Assembly (NCBI GenBank): GCA_022601195.1
Contig: JAHZIX010000027.1
Location: 1 to 64,000, forward strand
Reading direction: 5' to 3'
DNA: 64,000 nucleotides
From: Deltaproteobacteria bacterium
GTDB lineage: Bacteria > Acidobacteriota > Thermoanaerobaculia > Multivoradales > JAHZIX01
The notes under the pieces were generated by a model that saw only the letters and a list, made by a program, of their open reading frames with translations, did not search any database and had not been told where the DNA came from. Made by a program: the position numbers and the translations under genes. Position 1 is the first letter of the stretch. The number at the start of each line of letters is the position of its first letter. Shown here piece by piece: positions 43,308 to 50,727 of the stretch.

Positions 43308-44609
43308 CTATTCCTCCTCCCTCCCATCCCCCAACAACCGCCCCTCCGCCGGCTCCTCGAGGATCTCGGCATCTTCGGTCCCATCTTCGATCCTCAAGGG
43401 GGGCTTCTGGGACCACCGAAAGCCCTCGCGAGCCCTCCGGAAGAGATCTGGAGCTGGGAGCCCGGCAGCACCCTTGCGATCTCTACTCGCTAGCCAGCTC
43501 CGAATTCGGTGAGAGAAGAGCTTCACCCCTGGAATGACAAGCTCTGCGGCTCTCACCAAGGTCTCTTGGTTGTCCGATATTTCAGGCTTGTCACCAGGAA
43601 GCTTGTGGTTGACCTCGCCTACGTCCTCTCCGAGCGAGTCCATCTTGTCGAGGACTTGAGAGAAGCACCGAAAGAGATCTTCGTTGGTGATTTCGTGGCA
43701 GTCATCGCCCTCACCTTGAATCACGAGAGAGTTGACAGGTTGCCTATCCTGGACGTACTTGGCAGCGAGCTGGATCAGGATGGCGTCCAGCCCCCTCTGA
43801 AGGTCTTCCGTGGACTGAAAGCTAACCGTTAGCGCCCCGTCCGTCTTCTTGGTCTCGACGCCTTCTCCAAAAAGCTCTCTGAGGCCGGTCTCAATGACGA
43901 CGAGGTCGCGCCAGACGGATTCCTGGAAGGTGAGGTGGATGGAGTTGGAGGCATATCGACCCAGCTCTCTAAGGGCCGCTTCGTAGATGGTCTCGGCTCC
44001 TCGCCTAGAGAGCCACTCCGGGGAGTCTTCCGGGGTCCCGTGGAGATCGAATCCTAGAGTCCTGTCGGGATCGAAAGAGAAAACACTCCCTATCTTGCAA
44101 ACCTGCCAGCGGAAATCTTCTCGAAAAATGGGCGTTGTAACGACGGAACCCATGGTCCCGATGGCAGCCCGATTGAGTAATGTCTTTTCAATGAAGGCGC
44201 CCTCAAACTCGGCCATGTCCAACATAGTTGCGGTTAGATTCGCTCTCGCAAGATTTGCGGCCTTGAAATCGCTCATGCTGAGTTCAGCTCCGGAGAGGTC
44301 GGCCTCCTGGAGGTTGGCCCCCGAGAGTTTGGAGTATGAGATGTAGGCTCCTACAAGATTGGCACCGGCGAGATTCGCGTTCTGAAGGTTGGCCTGAGAA
44401 AGCCACGAGAGCTTGAGGTCGGCTCTTTCTAAATTGGCGTTCTGAAGGTTGGCTCGTTCAAGATTCGTGAAGCTGAAGTCTACCTCTTTGAGGTCCAAAC
44501 CAGCGAGATTGGCTTTCCTGAGGCTTGGCTTAGTGTTCGGCCTCTCTTGCCTCCATCGATTCCACTCTTTTGCTCCTTTCCGCAGGACTCTATAGTGCCA
44601 CCAATTCAC
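43308..44609 (-). CDS. Pentapeptide-repeat protein B
   Basis: A 433-aa protein with a GTG start at 44609 (VNWWHYRVLRKGAKEWNRW), nine bases after the stop of a 46-codon ORF; the longer frame to 44768 runs through the small ORFs and is rejected. About 110 residues of pentapeptides (ANLQN, ADLSG) are followed by a domain shared with protein A ('SIHLTFQESVWRDLVVIETGLRELFG...ETKKTDGALTVSFQSTEDLQRGLDA'). The last 21 residues are nearly identical to protein A, and the DNA there matches at 59 of 60 positions. Confidence 0.82.
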   Translation of the reverse strand: MNWWHYRVLRKGAKEWNRWRQERPNTKPSLRKANLAGLDLKEVDFSFTNLERANLQNANLERADLKLSWLSQANLQNANLAGANLVGAYISYSKLSGANLQEADLSGAELSMSDFKAANLARANLTATMLDMAEFEGAFIEKTLLNRAAIGTMGSVVTTPIFREDFRWQVCKIGSVFSFDPDRTLGFDLHGTPEDSPEWLSRRGAETIYEAALRELGRYASNSIHLTFQESVWRDLVVIETGLRELFGEGVETKKTDGALTVSFQSTEDLQRGLDAILIQLAAKYVQDRQPVNSLVIQGEGDDCHEITNEDLFRCFSQVLDKMDSLGEDVGEVNHKLPGDKPEISDNQETLVRAAELVIPGVKLFSHRIRSWLASRDRKGAAGLPAPDLFRRAREGFRWSQKPPLRIEDGTEDAEILEEPAEGRLLGDGREEE

Positions 44610-44617
44610 GGCTTTCC

Positions 44618-44758
44618 CTACTCCTCCCCCGGCGCCACTAGCCGGTTCTCTTTGATGTACAACTTCCCCTCTGGGTTGGGCTTGTATTCGTTGATCCAGT
44701 CGAGGATGGAGGTCCGGATTCTTCTGATTCGAAGCGGAATTAGTCTTTGAAAATCCAC
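44618..44758 (-). CDS. 46-aa ORF ending in KLYIKENRLVAPGEE
   Basis: GTG at 44758 overlaps the end of a 19-codon ORF. The peptide has a basic start (LIPLRIRRIRTSILDWINEY) and a C-terminus shared with the 20-aa ORF of cassette A. It precedes pentapeptide protein B by nine bases, so it is in the translational path. Confidence 0.5.
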   Translation of the reverse strand: MDFQRLIPLRIRRIRTSILDWINEYKPNPEGKLYIKENRLVAPGEE

Positions 44759-44799
44759 ACCGCGACAAGCAGTACGAATCCCGCAGAGGCGCCGAGCAT
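44740..44799 (-). CDS. 19-aa membrane ORF (cassette B)
   Basis: ATG at 44799 to TAA at 44740. The peptide MLGASAGFVLLVAVWIFKD is a single membrane segment. Coupled by overlap to the next ORF. Short, so confidence is limited. Confidence 0.35.
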   Translation of the reverse strand: MLGASAGFVLLVAVWIFKD

Positions 44800-44816
44800 G
44801 AGCTCTTGCTGGCAGC

Positions 44817-44903
44817 CTAGTCCCGCCTGCTAATCAAAAAGAAGAGAACGCAGCCGCCTACTACCCCGAGGAGCAAGAGGGCTCCACCAATCGCGCCGCC
44901 CAT
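44817..44903 (-). CDS. 28-aa membrane ORF (cassette B)
   Basis: ATG at 44903 shares bases with the stop of the DPNG ORF (TAATG). The peptide starts MGGAIGGALLLLGVVGGCVL and ends in FFLISRRD, a single transmembrane segment with positive end. Coupled in the chain leading to pentapeptide protein B. Confidence 0.4.
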   Translation of the reverse strand: MGGAIGGALLLLGVVGGCVLFFLISRRD

Positions 44904-45037
44904 TAGCCGTTCGGATCCATAGCTGACCCTGCGCAGAGTGGTCCGCCGTTGGGGTCAAAGCCGGTGGCGGTCAGGAAGGGGCCGCCGTCAGGGTCGGAGC
45001 TGGGGCCGCGGGGTCGTGAAGTGGTTTCTTGGTTCAT
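44903..45037 (-). CDS. 44-aa ORF ending in AGSAMDPNG (cassette B)
   Basis: ATG at 45037 to TAA at 44903. It begins MNQETTSR, contains DPDGGP and DPNGGP units, and ends AGSAMDPNG, the same ends as the 31-aa ORF of cassette A. One extra internal block (LTATGFDPNGGP) indicates unit expansion. The start lies in a segment of 44 bases that is identical between the cassettes. Confidence 0.55.
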   Translation of the reverse strand: MNQETTSRPRGPSSDPDGGPFLTATGFDPNGGPLCAGSAMDPNG

Positions 45038-45057
45038 GGGTTTAGGGTATCAGGGGG
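45014..45057. repeat. 44-bp identical leader repeat (cassette B)
   Basis: Identical to 39541-39584, containing the start of the 44-aa DPNG ORF and the stop codon of the 299-aa membrane protein gene. Confidence 0.85.
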
Positions 45058-45949
45058 TGGGGGAGTGCTGACCCGAGGAATCTAGCGCCGTTGCTGGGTC
45101 AGGTTGCTCCTGCGGTGAGGCAGCAGGGTCCCCGGGGAGTTCCCGTGCCTGCTCGATCACCGCGGCCGGTGACGTAGGCTTCTCGGAGATCTCGCTAGCT
45201 TTTGGGCTGAGGGCGAAGTAGATCGAAAGGACTCCGAAGATGGCCGTGAGGGAGAAGCCTGAGTAGGCCCAAAGAAGAGATCTTCTGCTGTCCTTTTCCA
45301 ATCTTCGAACAACCTCCTCCCGAGCTCGGACGGAATCGGCTATTCGTACTAGTTTATCTTTCACTTCAACGGCTGGCGCCAGCCTTCGCACGTCCTCAAG
45401 TAGCTCGCGCTCTATCTCGGGCGTGCCGAAGAATGGAGCCTTCTCTTGAAACACGGCTAGCCCTTTCTTGACCTCAAGGATGTGCCTTCTCGCGGCATCG
45501 GCTTTTGAAGCCTTGCCCTCGCTCGCCTCTTCGCTCGCCGAAGTGATCAGCTCGACGAGAGCTGTATCGAGTGCCCCCAGAATTCTAACTAGGCCCTGCT
45601 CCTCGATCCTGAGAGTATCGAAGCTAGACCTGTAGATGGCCTCAATGTCATCAAGTGTGGATTCTTGGGTTGAGTCTAGATACTGAGAGACGAGCTCCTT
45701 CAGTGTTTTTTGGGCGGATGGCGAAGCCTCTTCTTTGGCTCCTCGGATTGAATCATCCTCTAGGAAAATAGAGGGAAGATAGATAAGAAGGAACGTTGAT
45801 ACTGAAAGTAAAGTAAGTTGAAAAAGAGATAATCCGGGAATGAAGAGGTTAGCTATAAGTGCCATCATCCCCGTTAACATTAGAGAAAGACCCAGCGCTT
45901 GCATCCTCTGAACCGCCGATCGGTCCTTGAGAACTTCAATCAAAGACAT
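45050..45949 (-). CDS. Membrane protein with long cytoplasmic helices
   Basis: A 299-aa protein from ATG 45949 (MSLIEVLKDRSAVQRMQALG; GGAG nine bases upstream; an in-frame ATG at 45967 is possible). Two membrane segments lie at about 20-60 and a third near 235-255; the middle is charged and helical. The C-terminus is Pro/Ser-rich and ends inside the 44-bp repeat. No family recognised. Confidence 0.62.
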   Translation of the reverse strand: MSLIEVLKDRSAVQRMQALGLSLMLTGMMALIANLFIPGLSLFQLTLLSVSTFLLIYLPSIFLEDDSIRGAKEEASPSAQKTLKELVSQYLDSTQESTLDDIEAIYRSSFDTLRIEEQGLVRILGALDTALVELITSASEEASEGKASKADAARRHILEVKKGLAVFQEKAPFFGTPEIERELLEDVRRLAPAVEVKDKLVRIADSVRAREEVVRRLEKDSRRSLLWAYSGFSLTAIFGVLSIYFALSPKASEISEKPTSPAAVIEQARELPGDPAASPQEQPDPATALDSSGQHSPTP

Positions 45950-46028
45950 TTGCATTGGCTCCAGCATGGTCGAGGCATCCGGCTGGCTCGTCCTGAATCT
46001 CTTCTGCGCAGTAGGGGCATTTCTTCAA
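45936..46028 (-). CDS. 30-aa zinc-ribbon ORF
   Basis: TTG at 46028; the peptide begins LKKCPYCAEEIQDEPAG, the usual N-terminal zinc ribbon of many membrane proteins, and it overlaps the start of the 299-aa membrane protein in another frame. It may be the separated N-terminus of that protein after a frameshift, or an independent small ORF. Confidence 0.35.
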   Translation of the reverse strand: MKKCPYCAEEIQDEPAGCLDHAGANANVFD

Positions 46029-46177
46029 GGAGCGGCCCTCTCAGGGCTTTCCAGCCAGCAGTCATAGACCGGGCTCTGGTCAACAAAGACAGTGAGGCAT
46101 CCCTCATTCCCCGTCTGGATGTACCCGGCCAGGTTTCGCGCAGCTCGGGAGGGCTCAGGGCTGTTGTTCCGGCCTGA

Positions 46178-46624
46178 TTACTGGACGCGGAACTCAACCC
46201 GATCTCCCTTGAGAAGGCGAGTCACCGTGAAGGCGAGAGGCGGGGTGGCGAAGCCGCGGGTATGAAAGTTGCCCACCGAGAGCTGTTTCGTATGGATGAC
46301 TGAATCTGTCACCGTCTCGACCGGGGCAACGTTTCCGGTTGGATTCTGGGCAAGCCAGATCTGAGCCCTGGTCCATGCTTCGCCGCTTTGTTCGGCGGTT
46401 AGCAGGAACCGCATCGGCTGCAGCTCGTACAACTCCTTGGCCGACTTCAGGAGTTGGCGTTCGACCTTCTGTTTTTCGGCGAAGGCCTGACGGGCTTCTT
46501 TCTGGGCCGTGCGTTGAGCGGCCTTCTTCTCTTTCTTGGTCATCTCTTGGGCAGAGAGAACAGGGCCCAGGATGAGTATCGACAGCGCAAGCGCTAGTAG
46601 CCGCAAGTTGGGACTCCCTCGCAA
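46178..46624 (-). CDS. Secreted protein with signal peptide
   Basis: A 148-aa protein with a hydrophobic start (LRLLALALSILILGPVLSAQ) followed by a Lys/Gln/Ala-rich helix 'EMTKKEKKAAQRTAQKEARQAFAEKQ' and a C-terminal beta region ending 'GDRVEFRVQ'. Probably exported to the periplasm. It has an extended -10 promoter 24 bases upstream. Unknown family. Confidence 0.65.
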   Translation of the reverse strand: MRGSPNLRLLALALSILILGPVLSAQEMTKKEKKAAQRTAQKEARQAFAEKQKVERQLLKSAKELYELQPMRFLLTAEQSGEAWTRAQIWLAQNPTGNVAPVETVTDSVIHTKQLSVGNFHTRGFATPPLAFTVTRLLKGDRVEFRVQ

Positions 46625-46645
46625 ATTCGTTGTTCCGTGAGCGCG

Positions 46646-46657
46646 AAGTGTATCAGT
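46646..46657 (-). promoter_or_regulatory. Extended -10 motif upstream of the secreted protein gene
   Basis: Minus-strand ACTGATACACTT, with the flanking GCGCTCAC shared with the copy upstream of 48643. The spacing to the ATG at 46624 is about 24 bases. Confidence 0.5.
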
Positions 46658-46793
46658 GAGTCACGTTTTGCGGGAAGGGCCGGCAAGCGAGGGGATCAGA
46701 CCACCACTTGCCGGCAGTTCGGTAAGTGGGAACGCGCCAACGGTGGCCACCAACGGCACCGCCGCCTCGAAAGCGCACCAACTGGCGAAGTAG
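46656..46793 (+). CDS. 45-aa ORF of a repeated family (copy 2)
   Basis: GTG at 46656 to TAG at 46791. The peptide contains SEGIRPPLAGSSVSGNAPTV, parallel to the 42-aa ORF at 42156-42284. The 82-bp repeat overlaps it. Coding status is uncertain; it may be an RNA-level or DNA-level element. Confidence 0.3.
   Translation: MSHVLREGPASEGIRPPLAGSSVSGNAPTVATNGTAASKAHQLAK
46684..46765. repeat. 82-bp repeat, copy 2
   Basis: Second copy of the repeat at 42169-42250 (about 87% identical). The stem CCACTTGCCG / CGGTAAGTGG is conserved. Both copies lie just upstream of a minus-strand gene start. Confidence 0.65.
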
Positions 46794-46918
46794 CTACTTA
46801 GGGCCCTGGGATCCCTATCGATCTAGCTATCAAGGTCTCTTGAGAACGCCTAGAGTTGGCCTAAGAAGGAGGCTTTACGGAGAAGGACGCGGCGGGAGGT
46901 GTCGCGTTGAGATGAGGA

Positions 46919-47716
46919 TCATTGCATCGTGAAATTTACCTCAGCAGTAAAGATGCTCGGTACTGGCCCATCTGATGCCATCGCGGGCTCAAATTTCCAT
47001 TCCTTTAGTGATTTGATTGCGTTGAGGCCTAGGCCCATTGGTAGGTCTTTGACGACCGTCACCTCTCGAACAGCTCCGGTTTGGTCGATCTCCAGATTGG
47101 CTCTGAACACCCCCTGAACTCTCATCTTCTTGGCAAGCTTTGTGTACTTGGGTTGAGGCGAGTAGATCAACTTTGGCGGAGTAGGAGTTTCCTCGGGTGC
47201 GGAGATAGATTGAGAGAGTTGAACTGACCCCTGCACCTCGTTGCTACTCTCCGCTGTTCCAGTCTTCTCTAAAGGCTGGTCCTTAGGGGCGCTCTTCTCT
47301 TGACGATTCGATTCATCCCTTTCTACCGGTGGCAGGTTTGGCGTTCGATGCCGAGAAGAGGTCTGGCGCTTAGAGGACCAGGGGGCAAGGAAGCTCGTAA
47401 GCTCAATGCGAACCGCGTTCGGCAATTCCTCCATCAAGTCGTCCTTGATTTCGCGGCATTCGGCCCCGGCGGCCTCCATTCGATCGGCGGCATCCCTGAT
47501 AATGAGAGCGCGGTCTCTTTCCTTTCCCTCCTCACTGAGGAGAGCAGCTATCGAGAGAACCATCATGACGAGGTAGGCGACGGCGAGTCTTCTCCCCCAC
47601 TTTGTCAGTATTCTTTTCCCATCGCTGTGCGGATCATCGGTTGAAAGTTTGACCCCCCAAAAACCAACGGCACCAAAGAGGATTGCAAGAATGGCAGCGA
47701 TTGTTGGCAGCGACAT
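46919..47716 (-). CDS. TonB-like protein with membrane anchor
   Basis: A 265-aa protein. Two hydrophobic segments (about 3-22 and 44-62) precede a Pro/Ser/Lys-rich middle and a C-terminal TonB domain of the TonB_C family ('YTKLAKKMRVQGVFRANLEIDQTGAVREVTVVKDLPMGLGLNAIKSLKEWKFEPA'). TonB proteins span the periplasm and energise outer-membrane receptors. Its presence among prophage cargo is unusual; it could alter receptor use by other phages. Confidence 0.75.
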   Translation of the reverse strand: MSLPTIAAILAILFGAVGFWGVKLSTDDPHSDGKRILTKWGRRLAVAYLVMMVLSIAALLSEEGKERDRALIIRDAADRMEAAGAECREIKDDLMEELPNAVRIELTSFLAPWSSKRQTSSRHRTPNLPPVERDESNRQEKSAPKDQPLEKTGTAESSNEVQGSVQLSQSISAPEETPTPPKLIYSPQPKYTKLAKKMRVQGVFRANLEIDQTGAVREVTVVKDLPMGLGLNAIKSLKEWKFEPAMASDGPVPSIFTAEVNFTMQ

Positions 47717-47827
47717 GTTCTACTCCGGCGACTCTGAACTGCGCCTGGGCCGCTCAAGGGCGACTAGAGAAGCGAGTTGAAAGCGCTCTGAAAAGCGGCC
47801 ATCAACTCTCTCTGGTACTACTGGCAC

Positions 47828-48643
47828 CTAGTCCTCATTGTGTAGTGGAAAGAAAACGCTAAGGTCAACAGATCCACTCTGCCTCAACCGGGGCTTGATC
47901 CCTACTGCGACCTCCTGGGGTCCGAGGTCGCCGGGAAGGGTGGCTGTCTTGTACTCCCACCTGGGATCCTCTCGGGGGTTGATGGAGGCGGGAAGGCGGT
48001 CCAGAGTCTCAAGGATTCGTCCCACATTCAGAATCGGGCAAAGTTCGCTTTCCTGGATCTTCCGCTGGAGTTCCTGTCGGATGCGCTCCTTGTCGAAGTG
48101 CCAAGCATTTTTCTCGTCAAAATGCCCCATCTCTAGCCAGTCGTCTCTCCAGCGGGACCACGCGAAGACTCTCATTCCCAGCTGCCGACACCCCCAGATG
48201 TTGGCATTGAGATCCGAGTCCCCGAAGCAGTACTGTTGCTTGTCGGGCACCTTCCTATATCGCGAGTAACAACCCAACGCTGGAGAAGCCAATTCGTTAC
48301 CACTGGAAGGTCGACCGTTTACTAGGATCGAGGCGGACTTCCAGCTGCGAACTAGTCGCCGGAGCTTCCAGATAAGCTCGAGTTCCGTCACTTCCAGGGA
48401 TATCGAGTGCTGAACGTCCCTCCCTTCACCTTCCTGCCTGTAGGAGGGGTTCGGAGTGCAGAGCTTGACAGCCTTCTTGTAGTTCGCAGACGTGCTGTAG
48501 CCAAACTTGAACTCGAAAGTAGCAGGCCCCGAGCCCATAACTTCTGGGGCGAGTCGATCCTCCTCAGTGACGGGGTCACCGCATTCGGAGCAGAACTTTG
48601 CCTCGTCAGCGATTTTGGCCGAACATTTGTTGCAGATGCGCAT
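47828..48643 (-). CDS. Zinc-ribbon protein of unknown function
   Basis: A 271-aa protein, start at ATG 48643 (MRICNKCSAKIADEAKFCSEC), giving a CxxC...CxxC zinc ribbon at residues 4-21. The remainder is Trp- and Arg-rich with no recognised domain. An extended -10 promoter lies about 75 bases upstream. Function unknown. Confidence 0.65.
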   Translation of the reverse strand: MRICNKCSAKIADEAKFCSECGDPVTEEDRLAPEVMGSGPATFEFKFGYSTSANYKKAVKLCTPNPSYRQEGEGRDVQHSISLEVTELELIWKLRRLVRSWKSASILVNGRPSSGNELASPALGCYSRYRKVPDKQQYCFGDSDLNANIWGCRQLGMRVFAWSRWRDDWLEMGHFDEKNAWHFDKERIRQELQRKIQESELCPILNVGRILETLDRLPASINPREDPRWEYKTATLPGDLGPQEVAVGIKPRLRQSGSVDLSVFFPLHNED

Positions 48644-48716
48644 AATTCTCTCCAGCGTGCCGCAGAGGATATTCATAATTTTCGCTACATTGAAAATAGG
48701 TTATACGGTGAGCGCT

Positions 48717-48728
48717 AAGTGTAACAGT
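48717..48728 (-). promoter_or_regulatory. Extended -10 motif upstream of the zinc-ribbon gene
   Basis: Minus-strand ACTGTTACACTT, an extended -10 of TGnTACACT type, with GCGCTCAC downstream as in the copy near 46650. Confidence 0.5.
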
Positions 48729-48750
48729 TGAAGATTTCTTTGGGAGGGGG

Positions 48751-48780
48751 TTGATTTTCTGAGTAATTTGTCTGTACAAT
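48751..48780 (+). promoter_or_regulatory. Leaderless promoter of the RHH gene
   Basis: TTGATT (48751-48756), an 18-bp spacer, TACAAT (48775-48780). The second ATG (48787) lies six bases after the -10 box, at the expected transcription start. Confidence 0.65.
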
Positions 48781-48786
48781 ATGCGT

Positions 48787-48972
48787 ATGACTGGCGACGG
48801 CAAAGAAGAGCGTTTCAACCTGCGCTTCTCAAGCGAAGAGAAGCGATTCTGGGAGGAAGCTGCTCGCCTGGAGGAGCGAAGCGTCTCAGGATTCATTCGA
48901 TGGGCCACGACCAGGGCAGCTGAGGCGGTACTTGGTCGAAGGCTGCGCGAAGCACAGAAACCGCCCGAATAG
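48787..48972 (+). CDS. Ribbon-helix-helix regulator (DUF1778-like)
   Basis: A 61-aa protein from the second ATG (MTGDGKEERFNLRFSSEEKRF); the first ATG at 48781 abuts the -10 box and is disfavoured. The RHH pattern is 'ERFNLRFSSEEKRFWEEAARLEERSVSGFIRWATTRAAEAVL'. No toxin partner follows. It is probably a leaderless transcript and a transcription factor of the prophage. Confidence 0.78.
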   Translation: MTGDGKEERFNLRFSSEEKRFWEEAARLEERSVSGFIRWATTRAAEAVLGRRLREAQKPPE

Positions 48973-49041
48973 CACACAAACAGAAACGGCCCTCCGGTGC
49001 TGGAACACCTCGGGGCCAGGCGACACAAGGAGAATAAGTCC

Positions 49042-49362
49042 ATGCGCCACCACACCACCGATTCTAACAACTCCACCGCCATCCGTGGCCACCAACTAGC
49101 CGAGCAGGCTGTCAGAGCCATGAAAATGGCAATCGACCTATCCGCTCAAGCTTCCGAAGTTCTCCTCGAGTCGACCAATCAAGAGACCGCCATGGAGACA
49201 GGCGAAGGCGCCTGGGAAGTCTCCTTAGGGAGCGCTTTCGAATCCTGCACCTTCGAGCTGCGCGAGTGCCTTGAGCAGATCCAGGAGCGCCAGGCCGAGA
49301 GCCCGCTGGAGTCGCTGCAATTCTGTCTCAGTCTCCGCGAGTGGACGAAGGGGGTCGCATGA
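49042..49362 (+). CDS. Hypothetical helical protein
   Basis: A 106-aa protein starting at ATG 49042 (MRHHTTDSNNSTAIRGHQLAEQAVRAMKM) with an AAGGAG upstream. It contains two long amphipathic helices. It is first in a rightward group with a 29-aa ORF and the TPR protein. Function unknown. Confidence 0.6.
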   Translation: MRHHTTDSNNSTAIRGHQLAEQAVRAMKMAIDLSAQASEVLLESTNQETAMETGEGAWEVSLGSAFESCTFELRECLEQIQERQAESPLESLQFCLSLREWTKGVA

Positions 49363-49448
49363 GTTCTCAGGTCCCTGCTTCTCGTGGTACTTTTGAAACG
49401 CAGAGAGCGCAGGAATGGTTCACTTCGATACATCATCCAAAATGTTGA
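49359..49448 (+). CDS. 29-aa coupled ORF
   Basis: ATG at 49359 overlaps the stop of the previous gene (ATGA) and its stop overlaps the ATG of the TPR gene (ATGTTGA). The peptide starts MSSQVPASRGTFETQRAQEW. It is in the coupling path to the TPR gene. Confidence 0.4.
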   Translation: MSSQVPASRGTFETQRAQEWFTSIHHPKC

Positions 49449-50680
49449 ACATACAGACACTCGCCGAAGCGCTAGACAACGGCGAAGACCAGCTTGAGGT
49501 ATGGGCCGACCTGGTCTCTCAGATACCTGGGGCACAGGACCTTTACAACGAGCTTCTTTGGTCGAAGGAAGTCACGGGAGTCCGGTCGTTTAGCTCAGCA
49601 TTGGGCGAGATGGAAATCGCTCGCTCCCACAGAGACGCGGTTCTTGAGGGTGAGTTTCGCCCGGCGACTGTTCGGGTCGGAGTTGCAGCCCTTCTAGTGC
49701 GGGAGGCTGGCCTTCTTCGGGCTCGGGACCCCCACAAGGCGCTTGAGCTCTCCGAGGCCGCGACCAGGATCACGGGTACTCTTCCAGATGCCCGAGTGGT
49801 TCTGTCCGGTAGGTGGCCAGCGGCAGCAGACGGAGCAACTCTCCTTCCTGAGAGATACCACTCCTCAGTCGAATGGGTTAGCGCTAAAGCTCTGGCTCTT
49901 GCTGGGAATTCTTATCGAGTTATCGGCGACCTAAGAGCCGCTGTTTCGTGCTTTCAGAGGATCAGAGAGACAGAGAGGTCCCGTGATCTTCCGGAGGGCG
50001 TCCAGGGAGAGTTGGCTTCGCTCGAAGCTAGCTTGCTGATCGACGCTGGAGAGCGGTCGAAGGCTGAGGTGTTACTCGGGAAATCCGAGAAGATGTTTGA
50101 GCTGTCGGGAGATCCGAAAGCTCTAGCGAAGACCAGGATAAAGCTGGCCCACGTTCGGTATGAGGGCGGTAGTCCTGGTCAGGCGCTAGAGATTCTCGAG
50201 GGTTTTTTTGACGCGATTCCTGCAGACTCCCATCTGGGGCAGATCGCTCTGCTGAATTGCGCCTTGTATAGCCTCGATGCAGGAGATATTGGGCAAGCGA
50301 AGCGGCTTGTAACTTCGGTGAGCCGCTTTTCGGAGCCTGCCTTCGAGCTTCGGAGGCAGTGGCTAGAGGCAAGACTTTGCGACTCAGGCTCAGATATCGC
50401 TAGTAGTCGATTTGAGGCTGTAACTTTAGGCTTTCAACTTGCAGGCCTACCCTTGAGTTCGGCTCTGGCGGCTATGGATTGGACATTGTTGTTACTGAAG
50501 CAAGGAAGGATCCATGAGGCTCGAGTGGTGAGCGAGGCCGTCTACTCCTTGCTGTCCGCAAGCGGCCTTCCGGCAGCAGCCCTTGCTGCGCTACATTTCT
50601 TTCTTGATGCATACAAGAGCGATCGATTGGATGAGGCTATCGTTCGTTCTGTAAGTATTCGGCTTTTCAGGTCTCGTTGA
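49442..50680 (+). CDS. TPR-type helical repeat protein
   Basis: A 412-aa protein from ATG 49442 (an ATG at 49415 is an alternative start). It has several degenerate TPR-like helix pairs, e.g. 'VEWVSAKALALAGNSYRVIGDLRAAVSCFQRIRE', 'ARIKLAHVRYEGGSPGQALEILEGFFD' and 'LNCALYSLDAGDIGQAKRL'. There is no clear HTH domain. TPR superhelices are peptide- or protein-binding scaffolds. A secreted small protein is encoded convergently 47 bp downstream. Confidence 0.78.
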   Translation: MLNIQTLAEALDNGEDQLEVWADLVSQIPGAQDLYNELLWSKEVTGVRSFSSALGEMEIARSHRDAVLEGEFRPATVRVGVAALLVREAGLLRARDPHKALELSEAATRITGTLPDARVVLSGRWPAAADGATLLPERYHSSVEWVSAKALALAGNSYRVIGDLRAAVSCFQRIRETERSRDLPEGVQGELASLEASLLIDAGERSKAEVLLGKSEKMFELSGDPKALAKTRIKLAHVRYEGGSPGQALEILEGFFDAIPADSHLGQIALLNCALYSLDAGDIGQAKRLVTSVSRFSEPAFELRRQWLEARLCDSGSDIASSRFEAVTLGFQLAGLPLSSALAAMDWTLLLLKQGRIHEARVVSEAVYSLLSASGLPAAALAALHFFLDAYKSDRLDEAIVRSVSIRLFRSR

Positions 50681-50727
50681 CTTGGCGGGCCGCGTCGTGG
50701 CCCGCCCCTAGGTAGCTCGGCCTCAGG

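Noticed and set aside
43308..44768. A longer start for pentapeptide protein B at 44768
   Set aside because: The added N-terminus overlaps the small ORFs in other frames and lacks the WNRWR-type start; GTG 44609 fits better.
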